Shown here one piece after another: positions 1 to 7,354 of a stretch of 64,000 nucleotides of DNA. The DNA is from Candidatus Woesearchaeota archaeon (GTDB lineage Archaea; Nanobdellota; Nanobdellia; Woesearchaeales; JABGUJ01). Below the pieces are notes generated by a model, which was given only the letters and a program-made list of their open reading frames with translations, did not search any database and was not told the origin of the DNA. The first letter of the stretch is position 1. Every line of letters starts with the position of its first letter. The stretch lies in assembly GCA_018646625.1 (NCBI GenBank), contig JABGUJ010000002.1:440280-504279 (forward strand), written 5' to 3'. Made by a program: the position numbers and the translations under genes.

Positions 1-186
1 CCTAATATGAAGATCTTAAAACTGTGTTATGGTGCAGGTTTGAGAGATGTCACGTATGGTGGGGATTCTCATAATGTTGGTAAGGTAAATAAACGGATAG
101 ACTATGGGTTGAAGATTTTGAAGGATATTGGTTTTAAGAAAGTTTGTTATTTTGAAAAAAGAAAAAAGAAAAAAATTACTATCTGA
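1..186 (+). CDS. C-terminal end of a PHP-family phosphatase-like protein (partial)
   Basis: The frame is open from the first base to a TGA at 184-186, so only the last 61 residues are present and the gene starts outside the window. The visible part contains GGDSHNVGKV followed by an amphipathic stretch ending IGFKKVCYFEKRK. This resembles the end of PHP-domain proteins (histidinol-phosphatase HisJ and archaeal relatives), where a G-x-D-x-H motif carries metal ligands and the chain ends with a short strand followed by a basic tail. The last 8 bases overlap the 3' end of the convergent binding-protein gene. The family call rests on this short tail, so the substrate is unknown. Confidence 0.5.
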   Translation, partial: PNMKILKLCYGAGLRDVTYGGDSHNVGKVNKRIDYGLKILKDIGFKKVCYFEKRKKKKITI

Positions 187-1267
187 TTGTGTCATTGATA
201 ACTGTTTGAAAAACTGGTTTCTTTAGTACGTCTCCCGTAGAGGTTAAGGTTAAATTACCAGATGCACCTTCAAATTTGTCTAAATTTAGTAAGTGATGAC
301 TGATAGTTTTGGAGTCTAAACTATATGTCTTGTTTATAGCTCTTGCAAGTAACATTAGTGCATCATAAGAAGAATCTGCAGGAAAGTCAGGCTTAGCACC
401 ATACATTTTCTCAAACTTCTCAATGAACTTTGATGTTGGAGTGAAACTAGAAATTATGACCGCATTCTCAAATGAACCTTGTGCAGGATCTTTTCTTGAG
501 TTGTCAAGTAGAACTACGTAAAACTGCGCTGTTAACCCCATAGATCTTAATCGTCTTGCAAATAGATGCATATAACCATAATTTGCAAATATCACCGCAT
601 CTGCGTTAGAATGAATTATCTTAGTTGCTTCCGTAGCAAAATCTGATGCTTTGTTCTCAACAATGATATACTCAACTATTGTTCCGTTAACTGATAAGAT
701 ACCATCTCTCACACCCTTTGCTTGTTCTAATTCCCAGGACTGATCAGAGCCAACAACAGCAATATGTTCGTATCCATCATTGACAACAGTTTTTCCCAAA
801 GTCACACTGTTTTCATAGTCAACAGGCCAGAGATTAAAGATGTATTCGCAGGTTGGTGCAAAATCTTTTACGCCTATCGCAGGTGAAATAATTAATGATT
901 TATCTTGACAAGCGATTGGAGCAATTGCCTGTCCAAGTGGTGAGTAGTTTGGCCCAAGAATTAGATCTACTTTTTTGTATCTTAGCGAACGATATGCAGA
1001 AAGTGCAGACTTAGTATCATCCCCTTTGTGATCTTCTACAACCAACTCAATATTTCTCCCAAGTAATCCGCCTTCGGAATTTATTTCTTCAACAGCTAGC
1101 TGGTATCCTCTTAGCGAATTAAATCCATTTTGTGAACCGTAGCCTGCAGATAGTGGAAGAATTGCACCAATCTTTATTGTGTTGTCTTCAAATACTGTGT
1201 TTCCAGTAGTGGTACATCCAGCAAGGACTATAGTTATCAGAGCTAAAGCTATGTAATATTCATTCAT
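179..1267 (-). CDS. ABC-type branched-chain amino acid/amide substrate-binding lipoprotein (LivJ-like)
   Basis: This 362-residue protein has the periplasmic binding protein type I fold of the LivJ/AmiC group. It starts with a lipoprotein signal peptide ending L-A-G-C, with the lipid-anchored Cys near residue 18. Next comes the family's opening IKIGAILPLSAGYGSQNG and the EINSEGGLLGRNIELVVED block. A GTG nine bases further upstream is open, but ATG at 1267 is preferred because GGTGAT lies five bases before it. A minus-strand TATA box (1319-1327) gives a leader of about 30 bases. No permease or ATPase gene is nearby, so it may serve a transporter elsewhere or act as a sensor. It is divergent from a TrmB regulator, which may control it. 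Confidence 0.85.
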   Translation of the reverse strand: MNEYYIALALITIVLAGCTTTGNTVFEDNTIKIGAILPLSAGYGSQNGFNSLRGYQLAVEEINSEGGLLGRNIELVVEDHKGDDTKSALSAYRSLRYKKVDLILGPNYSPLGQAIAPIACQDKSLIISPAIGVKDFAPTCEYIFNLWPVDYENSVTLGKTVVNDGYEHIAVVGSDQSWELEQAKGVRDGILSVNGTIVEYIIVENKASDFATEATKIIHSNADAVIFANYGYMHLFARRLRSMGLTAQFYVVLLDNSRKDPAQGSFENAVIISSFTPTSKFIEKFEKMYGAKPDFPADSSYDALMLLARAINKTYSLDSKTISHHLLNLDKFEGASGNLTLTSTGDVLKKPVFQTVINDTIR

Positions 1268-1318
1268 ATTGATCACCCAGTGTGCCTAAACAACCCTACT
1301 TAGAATGTTCAAAACGTA

Positions 1319-1327
1319 CTTATAAAG
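1319..1327 (-). promoter_or_regulatory. TATA box for the binding-lipoprotein gene
   Basis: On the minus strand this reads CTTTATAAG. It lies about 25 bases before a predicted transcription start near 1297, upstream of the ATG at 1267. It abuts the CCACCA/TGGTGG palindrome, so a protein bound there could block TBP. Confidence 0.5.
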
Positions 1328-1333
1328 ATTATT

Positions 1334-1349
1334 CCACCACTTATGGTGG
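1334..1349. promoter_or_regulatory. Inverted repeat CCACCA-N4-TGGTGG between divergent promoters (putative operator)
   Basis: A perfect 6+6 base inverted repeat with a 4-base spacer extends to 7 bases with the flanking T/A pair. It sits in AT-rich DNA between the TATA box of the binding lipoprotein and the TATA box of the TrmB gene. The GC-rich arms stand out from their surroundings. By position it is a plausible operator for the adjacent TrmB protein; no binding evidence is available. Confidence 0.5.
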
Positions 1350-1363
1350 AGTTATTCGTAAAG

Positions 1364-1371
1364 TATATAAA
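1364..1371 (+). promoter_or_regulatory. TATA box for the TrmB-family gene
   Basis: TATATAAA is centred about 27 bases before the ATG at 1395. This predicts transcription starting at or next to the start codon (leaderless mRNA), and no Shine-Dalgarno sequence is seen. Confidence 0.55.
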
Positions 1372-1394
1372 TTATTAATGATTAAAGCATCTTA

Positions 1395-2156
1395 ATGGCA
1401 TATTCAGTTTTGATAAAGGAAGCAGGATTGACTGATGGAGAAGCAAAAGTCTACTTAGCACTACTAAAACTTGGAAGTTCAACTACAGGCCCAATAATAG
1501 ATGAATCAGGTGTTGCCAATTCAATAATTTATAGAATATTAAATGGTCTTGTCGATAAAGGTTTAGCATCTTACATCATAAAAGAGAAAACAAAATATTT
1601 CCAAGCTGCAGAACCAAAAAGATTGCTGGATTATATAGAAGAAAGAAAAGAAAAGCTTGATGAAAGCAAAGAAAAAATAAAACAAATTCTCCCAGAGTTA
1701 ATACCTCTGACTAAAATCGAGAGTAGTGTCAGAATGTATGAGGGATTTCGTGGTTTTCAAACTGCATTTGAAAATGTCTATTCCAAGCTAAAGAAGGGAG
1801 AAGAATTCTTTTCATGGGGCATACCAATCACACAAGATGAAAGATATCATTTGTATTGGAAAAGAGGACACATTAAAAGAGAACAAACGGGTGTTAAGTG
1901 TAAAATGTTGTTTGATAGAGGAACAGATAAAGAAACAATGATAAACAGAAATAGTTACAAAGGATGTGAAGCAAGGTACATGCCCAATAATATTCAGACA
2001 AAATCATGGTTTCATGTTTATGCAGATGTTTCGGGGATATTCTTTCAAGGCCCCACCCCGCTTGTCGTCGAGATAGTTAATCAAGATATTGCGGATTCAT
2101 TTAGAGCGTACTTCAATGAATTCTGGCAAGAGAGTAAACCATTTGTTTGGTTGTAA
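1395..2156 (+). CDS. TrmB-family transcriptional regulator
   Basis: This 253-residue protein has the TrmB N-terminal winged helix in the first 70 residues. Its GLTDGEAKVYLALLKLG motif and GLVDKGLASY region are typical of the helix-turn-helix and wing. A charged helical linker (about 75-105) leads to a C-terminal domain beginning SSVRMYEGFRGFQ, the usual effector and dimerisation part of short archaeal TrmB proteins. The effector is unknown; in TrmB it is a sugar. It is transcribed divergently from a LivJ-like lipoprotein, with a palindrome between the two promoters. This suggests it represses or senses for that gene and itself, which is inference from layout. A second TrmB paralogue lies at about 30.8 kb. 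Confidence 0.85.
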   Translation: MAYSVLIKEAGLTDGEAKVYLALLKLGSSTTGPIIDESGVANSIIYRILNGLVDKGLASYIIKEKTKYFQAAEPKRLLDYIEERKEKLDESKEKIKQILPELIPLTKIESSVRMYEGFRGFQTAFENVYSKLKKGEEFFSWGIPITQDERYHLYWKRGHIKREQTGVKCKMLFDRGTDKETMINRNSYKGCEARYMPNNIQTKSWFHVYADVSGIFFQGPTPLVVEIVNQDIADSFRAYFNEFWQESKPFVWL

Positions 2157-2195
2157 ATAAACTAATAATCCCGAAAAGATTTTGATTAGTATTTA

Positions 2196-2209
2196 ATTCT
2201 TTAAAGAAT
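2196..2209. promoter_or_regulatory. 14-base AT-rich perfect palindrome in a short intergenic region
   Basis: ATTCTTTAAAGAAT is self-complementary and lies between the TrmB stop and the DUF4258 gene. It could be a terminator hairpin, an operator for the downstream pair, or chance in AT-rich sequence. Nothing else is evident in 2157-2304. Confidence 0.25.
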
Positions 2210-2304
2210 CTCAATCTAAATACTTAATTAGTTCTGATTAGTGCATTATTTTTTATGTTATCTGAATAGTCAAACTAAAAGAACTTCTTCAGTCAAGAAA
2301 ATTA

Positions 2305-2529
2305 ATGAAATTTAAGCAAAAAGTAATCTTCACAAATCATGCAATGGAAAGAATGCTACGCAGAGGGGTATTTCAAGAAGAAGTTATATCCACTGTTTTC
2401 TTTCCGGCAAAGTCATTTAGAAGACATGATAAATCCTATTTTCAGAAAGATCTTGGCAGGGGCTGGATAGAAGTATGTTGTGAGAAAACACAAAGAATTA
2501 TAAAGGTAATAACTGTATATTGGCTATAA
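2305..2529 (+). CDS. DUF4258 small protein, toxin-like
   Basis: This 74-residue basic protein starts with KQKVIFTNHAMERMLRRGV, the conserved His/Glu/Arg pattern (HAxxRMxxRG) that opens DUF4258 proteins. These have a RelE/ParE-like fold size and are often found beside small DUF2283 or antitoxin-like genes. The middle holds the usual charged strands and the end is VITVYWL. Its partner starts one base after its stop, so they form an operon. A toxin role is suggested by family context only; no RNase or gyrase activity can be read from the sequence. Confidence 0.65.
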   Translation: MKFKQKVIFTNHAMERMLRRGVFQEEVISTVFFPAKSFRRHDKSYFQKDLGRGWIEVCCEKTQRIIKVITVYWL

Positions 2530-2530
2530 A

Positions 2531-2743
2531 ATGGAAATAAACTATGATAAAGAAGCAGATGCGATCTACATAAGTTTTCTGCAAACTGAGTTTTCGAAAA
2601 ACAAGAAAATAGATGATTTCACTATATTAGATCTGGATAATGAAGGAAAAGTAATTGGAATAGAACTTCTAGAGGTAAGTAAAAGATTACCAAAAGACTC
2701 AATATCCCAAATTAAAGTAAATAACTTAGTCGTTGCTAAATAA
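2531..2743 (+). CDS. DUF2283 family protein, probable partner of the DUF4258 protein
   Basis: This 70-residue acidic protein opens with INYDKEADAIYISF and continues with a L-D-x-x-x-x-G-x-x-x-G-I-E-L-L motif. Both are hallmarks of DUF2283, in which a short beta sheet carries the D-x-x-A-D-A-x-Y-I signature. It follows the DUF4258 gene with a single intervening base, and the two gene types recur together in archaea and bacteria. The acidic partner of a basic protein fits an antitoxin or accessory role, but that is inference. The stop codon lies two bases from the end of the convergent Nudix gene. Confidence 0.7.
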   Translation: MEINYDKEADAIYISFLQTEFSKNKKIDDFTILDLDNEGKVIGIELLEVSKRLPKDSISQIKVNNLVVAK

Positions 2744-2745
2744 CA

Positions 2746-4077
2746 CTATTTAGCAATTCGATCTTCTAAAGGCACTAGTTGGTCCCAGTATTCTCCTACT
2801 AAAAACTTAAGATCAGCAGTGAACTTCTCAGGATGTTCTGTTATTTCGTCCTTTAATGCTTCTCGAGAGGGAAATTGGTAAATTCCTGCAGCTTCTTTGT
2901 CAGTAAAACCAAAATCTCCATCATAGTAGCCTACAGTAATGTATTGATCACAAAGTTCTGTAAAGCTATCGCCATCTGCACGTTTTCTGTAGGATGGAAA
3001 GTTCTCTTTTAGCACAGGATGAAGACAAATTGCTTGAGTGTTTATTGCATCAGGACAATTCTTAAGAATATTTTTCCAAGTTACTTCAGAATAGAGAGCA
3101 ACAGGAATTCTCATTTCTTCTAAAAATTCGTGATAGGCCGCAACAGTGGGTGAGTCACCTAAAGGTATATGTCCGCCGACAATCTTGTCGTACATACCAG
3201 GGTTTTCTGCTTTGTTCTCAGATCTAATTTGCACATAGATCTGGCCGTCACTTCCAATTAACAAACCACCAATGTGAGAGTGTTTTACCTCTTGAGGTTT
3301 ACCGTCACGTGCAGTTGCTCTTATTGCATGATGGGCTTGCTTTCTAGCAACGGTGCCAGTCATGATACCATCCATATCAAACTCCGCAACAAGTTCTTCA
3401 GCAGTATCTTTACCTTCGAGCGCATTAGAACGTGCAATCAAATCTACTACGCTAGCAATCTCATGATCATATGCAGCCATAAATGTTTTAAAATCCCCAG
3501 TTACTTTGCCAGGTTTACGTGACATGTATCCCCTAACTTTATCTAAAGAAGCCACTCTTATTGCAGTACCGTCATCTTCACACTTATATGGCCCATCATA
3601 CACACCAACAAAAACTTGTTGAATACAAAGTTCGTTGAATGTTTTATCGTCACCAATGGCTCTTTCAGAAACATAGTTATCGTCGTAATCAACTTCAGTA
3701 ATGAATGCTTGTCTTTTTACAAGTTCAGGATGATTTAATACTATGTAGGCCAGTTCTTCTTTGCTAACGATTGCAATTGGAACTTTATATTCTCTACTAC
3801 TAACTTTCAATAGAGCGGCAGCAGCATCAAAACCGGTAGGAATGTGTCCACCAAGAGTTTTATCCATCATGTCTGCGTTGTGAGATGCATCAAAATCTCT
3901 TACCGAAGTGATTATTTTTTCTAATCCATCGAACAGCATCACTCCAAGATGTTTGTGTTTGTGAGGTGCGGGTTCTCCTCGTGCCTGCGCCTCCATGCAA
4001 AGTCGATGAGACTCGGCTTTGTCAATAGTATGCAAAGGTTTTCCAAAATCAGTATCGTAAGCAATTATTTCACTCAT
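2746..4077 (-). CDS. Tandem Nudix-like protein, second of a paralogous pair
   Basis: This 443-residue soluble protein has two repeats of a Nudix domain most like the isopentenyl-diphosphate isomerase/YfcD group, each with a K-H-x-H block before the Nudix box. The C-terminal copy has GGHIPLGDSPTVAAYHEFLEEM, which keeps HE and EE of the REUXEEXGU core but has Asp for the first box Glu. The N-terminal copy reads GGHIPTGFDAAAALLKVSSRE, with the key catalytic Glu missing, so it is probably structural. The start overlaps the stop of the upstream paralogue by four bases (ATGA), so the two are translationally coupled. A nucleoside diphosphate, isoprenoid or coenzyme substrate is possible but not shown. 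Confidence 0.7.
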   Translation of the reverse strand: MSEIIAYDTDFGKPLHTIDKAESHRLCMEAQARGEPAPHKHKHLGVMLFDGLEKIITSVRDFDASHNADMMDKTLGGHIPTGFDAAAALLKVSSREYKVPIAIVSKEELAYIVLNHPELVKRQAFITEVDYDDNYVSERAIGDDKTFNELCIQQVFVGVYDGPYKCEDDGTAIRVASLDKVRGYMSRKPGKVTGDFKTFMAAYDHEIASVVDLIARSNALEGKDTAEELVAEFDMDGIMTGTVARKQAHHAIRATARDGKPQEVKHSHIGGLLIGSDGQIYVQIRSENKAENPGMYDKIVGGHIPLGDSPTVAAYHEFLEEMRIPVALYSEVTWKNILKNCPDAINTQAICLHPVLKENFPSYRKRADGDSFTELCDQYITVGYYDGDFGFTDKEAAGIYQFPSREALKDEITEHPEKFTADLKFLVGEYWDQLVPLEDRIAK

Positions 4078-5384
4078 TTTACAATACCTCTTTGTTCTAG
4101 CAATGCAACAAGATCTAAGAGATCATGAGTGTATTTCTCAGGATGTGCTCTCAGTTCTGCTCTTAAATGATCAATGTCTTTAACCTCAACTCCTGATGTT
4201 TCACCATCTTTGAATCTAACAGGACCATCATAACAACCGATGTATACGGCAGTGTCACAATGTTCATTCCAAGGTTGACCATCTCGCAAAGTTCTATCCT
4301 TAGAAACATAATCACTCAGAGTTGCGACCCTAGTTAATACCGCTTGGTGTCTTAGAACTTCAGGACGATTAGCGACGATTGCCGCGTAATCTTCTTCAGG
4401 CAAAACCGCAGCAGGTATTGCTAGTTCGTCGTTACATTCGTGAATAACGGCGGTGTCATACACATCACCCAATCCAACATGTCCAGCAATAGGTTTGTCA
4501 ATCAAACCAGGGTTTTCTTTTTTGTTGGATGCTCTTTGTTGTAAGTAGAAAGATCCATCAGACCTCATCATCATTACTCTTACGTGTCTGTGTTTTGCGG
4601 GTGCGGGTTGGCCTGCGTGAAAGGCTTCAATTAGTTCTGCATGAGCTTGTTTTCTCGGTACTGGAGCTAAAGGTCTTCCATCTAAAGAGAATTGTTGTAC
4701 AAGTTCATTTGCGTTAACATTAGGAGATGGACTAAATCCGGATAAATCCTTGTACGCCACCATTGCATGAGCATATTGTCTTACTAGTTCTTTAAGATCA
4801 AAAGTAAATCGTTCAGGATTACTTTCAACTTCTTCTTGTAAAGCATCTAAAGTACGATAAGTCATTCCGGCGCCATTCTTGGCTTGTTGTCTAAATTTAC
4901 CGTCGAAGTATGATACAAAGAATGATAATTCACAAGGTTCTTTCCAAGTATTTCCATCAGGCAATAATCTTTCTGATTGAAAATTTCTAAGATACGCTGC
5001 TTGCCTTGTTACTGCAAGTTCAGAAGTAATATCAGGATGATTTTCTAACATAGGGAAAAAGTGTTGATCATCAAAAACCGTTGTTGCAATGCCAAGTTCT
5101 CTTGCACTCTCATACATTACAGAAGTTAGTGTTGTGTCACCAGCGGCAATGTGTGATCCCCAAGTTGTGTCTATCAATCCACCATTGTCTCTCCCACCAG
5201 GAGGACGAATTTGAAGATAAAGATAACCTTCACTGTCAACTATTAATCCTTTTGCGTGACAGTCTTTGAATTCTACAGGATCACCAGCAAAAAATTGTTC
5301 TTGCATTGCTCGATGTGCTTCTTCTTTGTCCATATTGGCCAAATCGTAGCCGCCCATTGCATGTTTAATTTTAATATCAACCAT
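4074..5384 (-). CDS. Tandem Nudix-like protein, first of a paralogous pair
   Basis: This 436-residue protein contains two IDI/YfcD-like Nudix domains. The first has GSHIAAGDTTLTSVMYESARELG, with E, R-E and G of the Nudix core but S and D at the opening Gly and Glu. The second has AGHVGLGDVYDTAVIHECNDEL, with HE and DE retained. The second domain is preceded by a LVQQFSLDGRPLAPVPRKQAH block that also occurs in the neighbouring paralogue, as in isomerase-type Nudix proteins. ATG at 5384 is chosen over an upstream TTG because GGTGA lies five bases before it. It follows a mini zinc-ribbon gene and is coupled to the next paralogue. The metabolic role is unknown. Confidence 0.7.
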   Translation of the reverse strand: MVDIKIKHAMGGYDLANMDKEEAHRAMQEQFFAGDPVEFKDCHAKGLIVDSEGYLYLQIRPPGGRDNGGLIDTTWGSHIAAGDTTLTSVMYESARELGIATTVFDDQHFFPMLENHPDITSELAVTRQAAYLRNFQSERLLPDGNTWKEPCELSFFVSYFDGKFRQQAKNGAGMTYRTLDALQEEVESNPERFTFDLKELVRQYAHAMVAYKDLSGFSPSPNVNANELVQQFSLDGRPLAPVPRKQAHAELIEAFHAGQPAPAKHRHVRVMMMRSDGSFYLQQRASNKKENPGLIDKPIAGHVGLGDVYDTAVIHECNDELAIPAAVLPEEDYAAIVANRPEVLRHQAVLTRVATLSDYVSKDRTLRDGQPWNEHCDTAVYIGCYDGPVRFKDGETSGVEVKDIDHLRAELRAHPEKYTHDLLDLVALLEQRGIVK

Positions 5385-5436
5385 AATATTCACCACACTA
5401 TTCGTGTTTAATCTCAATCACCCCCTTTTAGGAAAA

Positions 5437-5550
5437 TTATTCTTCACTTAATTCTGGATAGTCAAACCGTCTTTTGCATCTAGGACAACTCACAGGCTCT
5501 TCTTTGCGAGCCATCCATTCGTATCCACAATAACCACAGGCTTGTTCCAT
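5437..5550 (-). CDS. Mini zinc-ribbon protein (37 residues)
   Basis: This short ORF starts at ATG 5550 and encodes 37 residues with two CxxC knuckles (Cys5/Cys8 and Cys22/Cys25) 13 residues apart, the geometry of a rubredoxin-like zinc ribbon. The spacer is acidic and basic with no hydrophobic segment, so it is a soluble zinc-binding peptide. It lies 52 bases upstream of the tandem Nudix pair on the same strand and probably heads that operon. Similar mini ribbons act as nucleic acid or protein adaptors, but no specific role is known. A minus-strand TTAAATA box lies at 5601-5608. Confidence 0.6.
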   Translation of the reverse strand: MEQACGYCGYEWMARKEEPVSCPRCKRRFDYPELSEE

Positions 5551-5570
5551 CGTAGTAATAGTAATAAATG

Positions 5571-5597
5571 TACTCATATGAGTATGTATGGCATACA
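5571..5597. promoter_or_regulatory. Two adjacent palindromes upstream of the zinc-ribbon/Nudix operon (putative operators)
   Basis: TACTCATATGAGTA (5571-5584) is a perfect 14-base palindrome. It is followed directly by TGTATG-G-CATACA (5585-5597), a perfect inverted repeat. Together they fill the interval between the minus-strand TATA box (5601-5608) and the start codon, which is a typical place for repressor binding in archaea. They could also affect the divergent phoU promoter. Confidence 0.5.
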
Positions 5598-5637
5598 TTT
5601 GTTATTTAATGCATATTGTATATATTTTAGCGAAATC

Positions 5638-5645
5638 TTTAAATA
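5638..5645 (+). promoter_or_regulatory. TATA box for phoU-like gene
   Basis: TTTAAATA is centred about 27 bases upstream of the ATG at 5669, predicting a nearly leaderless transcript. Confidence 0.55.
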
Positions 5646-5668
5646 GAGAGCTTCTTTATTAACAAATC

Positions 5669-6613
5669 ATGGATAGAAGGAAGCTAATCCAACACGGAAT
5701 GTCTAGCTTGACAATAGCCTTACCTTCAAAATGGCTAAAGGAGCGAGCACTGAAGAAAGGAGACAGTGTTCAAGTAGTGGATGAAGGAAGTAAGTTAATC
5801 GTTAGCACAGATGAACCGTTGAAAATAGAAAAGGTTTCTGTTGATGTTAGTAACTTAGATCGAACTTCTACATTGTTGCACATACAGAGTTTGTACAGGT
5901 ATGGGTACAATGAAATTGAAATCAAATTCAAAAAACAAAAGACAATACATTACAGAAGGGAAAAAGAGGTGAACTTTTCAGCCGTTGTACACGAGATTGT
6001 GAATAGGTTGATTGGTGCAGAAGTGGTAGAGCAAACGGAAAATAGAATTTTAGTAAAGTATCTAACAAAAGAAGCAGGCCAAGACTTTAAGGTTGTATTG
6101 AGAAGAGCGTTTCTCCTATTAAAAGAAGCGTCTGCAACTTTGTTGGATGGAGCAAAAAACGACGACAAAACAAAGATAGAAATTATAGAAGACATGCACG
6201 ATAATGTGAACAAGTTTGTTAATTATTCACTGAGATTACTAAATAAATATGGTTATCCCGATGTGAAGAAAACTTGTTTTTATTATCACGTTATTGCTTC
6301 ACTAGATAAAATAATGGATATAATGAAATATAGTGCAAGAATGATTTTGAACGAGGATACGAAGTTTAGTAAAACTAGCATAGAGGTTTGGGAAAACATT
6401 AATAAATCAGTAGAAATGTACTATGAAATGTTCTATAAGTACGATCAGAACTTAATAAACGATATAGAGAGAAACAGGCAGCGAGTTAAATCTCAAATAA
6501 GTGCTGCAATGAAGAAGGTTTCTCGAGAAGAGATAAGGCATATGTCAAATATGAAACAGATGTTAGAATTGTTACTAGATCTAGCAGATGCAAGAATGGG
6601 GTTAGAGTATTAA
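5669..6613 (+). CDS. AbrB-PhoU domain protein (phosphate-uptake regulator-like)
   Basis: This 314-residue protein joins an N-terminal SpoVT/AbrB-like swapped-hairpin DNA-binding domain (about residues 1-48, with SSLTIALPSKWLKERALKKGD) to a long all-helical PhoU region (about 95-310). This is the standard architecture of archaeal PhoU-like regulators. It probably acts in the cytoplasm on phosphate uptake or a related metal/phosphate response. The stop is one base before the start of a ZIP metal transporter gene, so the two are co-transcribed, and the protein may regulate that transporter instead. No pst genes are in view. Confidence 0.8.
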   Translation: MDRRKLIQHGMSSLTIALPSKWLKERALKKGDSVQVVDEGSKLIVSTDEPLKIEKVSVDVSNLDRTSTLLHIQSLYRYGYNEIEIKFKKQKTIHYRREKEVNFSAVVHEIVNRLIGAEVVEQTENRILVKYLTKEAGQDFKVVLRRAFLLLKEASATLLDGAKNDDKTKIEIIEDMHDNVNKFVNYSLRLLNKYGYPDVKKTCFYYHVIASLDKIMDIMKYSARMILNEDTKFSKTSIEVWENINKSVEMYYEMFYKYDQNLINDIERNRQRVKSQISAAMKKVSREEIRHMSNMKQMLELLLDLADARMGLEY

Positions 6614-6614
6614 G

Positions 6615-7352
6615 ATGGATATGCTAATCTGGATTTTAATTGTTAGCGTAATGGGTCCTGTTATTGGTTCTTTAATTGGAGTTATAAAAAAACCTAGCGA
6701 GAGATTTATGCTGGATATGCTTGCGTTTGCCGCAGGTGTTATGTTAGCCATATCATTCTTGGAATTAATCCCACAAAGTATAGAAATAGGCACAATCTGG
6801 AGTTGCGCAATTGGAATAATTGTGGGGTCTATAGTTATGTATGCAGTCGATAAAACGGCACCTCATATTCATCCAGGCATGTGTCTGAACGAACAAGGAA
6901 GTAAACTAAAAAAAACAGCAACCTATCTTTTAATTGGAATATTTATTCATAATCTTCCAGAAGGTATGGCAATCGCCACAGGAACAATATCAGGCATGGA
7001 CTCAGCACTAGTAGTGGCGTTAGCAATCGCAATACACAACATCCCCGAAGGTATTTGTACTAGCGCACCATTTTATTTCTGTTCTAAAAAAAGACTAAAA
7101 TCCTTTTTAGTATCAGCATCTACTGCGATTCCAATACTTGTTGGATTTTTTATTGGTAAAGCGTTGTATACTGTTCTTTCCCCCATAATCATTAGTGGAG
7201 TAGTTGCTGCAACAGCAGGAGTAATGATTTATATTTCCGGAGATGAATTAATACCAACTTCCTGTAATAAAAGCGATAAACCTTGGAGTCATAGTACTAT
7301 ATTCTCATTGATTGCAGGAGTATTGTTTGTCGTCGTATTGGGTTCTTTGTAG
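6615..7352 (+). CDS. ZIP-family divalent metal transporter
   Basis: This 245-residue membrane protein has seven or eight predicted transmembrane segments. It carries the two diagnostic ZIP motifs HNLPEGMAIATG (about 112-123) and HNIPEG (about 141-146), whose His, Asn and Glu residues form the metal site in helices 4 and 5. The loop before helix 4 carries a short HIHPGMC metal-binding stretch in place of the long His-rich loop of eukaryotic members. It probably imports zinc, iron or manganese. The start codon follows the phoU-like stop by one base, so expression is coupled to that gene. Confidence 0.88.
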   Translation: MDMLIWILIVSVMGPVIGSLIGVIKKPSERFMLDMLAFAAGVMLAISFLELIPQSIEIGTIWSCAIGIIVGSIVMYAVDKTAPHIHPGMCLNEQGSKLKKTATYLLIGIFIHNLPEGMAIATGTISGMDSALVVALAIAIHNIPEGICTSAPFYFCSKKRLKSFLVSASTAIPILVGFFIGKALYTVLSPIIISGVVAATAGVMIYISGDELIPTSCNKSDKPWSHSTIFSLIAGVLFVVVLGSL

Positions 7353-7354
7353 AA

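Noticed and set aside
2157..2304. Possible tRNA or structured RNA in the AT-rich gap after the first TrmB gene
   Set aside because: No T-loop or A/B-box-like sequence is present, and GC content is far too low for an archaeal tRNA.
5551..5668. A possible riboswitch or small RNA in the phoU/zinc-ribbon intergenic region
   Set aside because: The inverted repeats are short and lie upstream of the predicted transcription starts or over promoter elements, which fits protein operators better than RNA structure.
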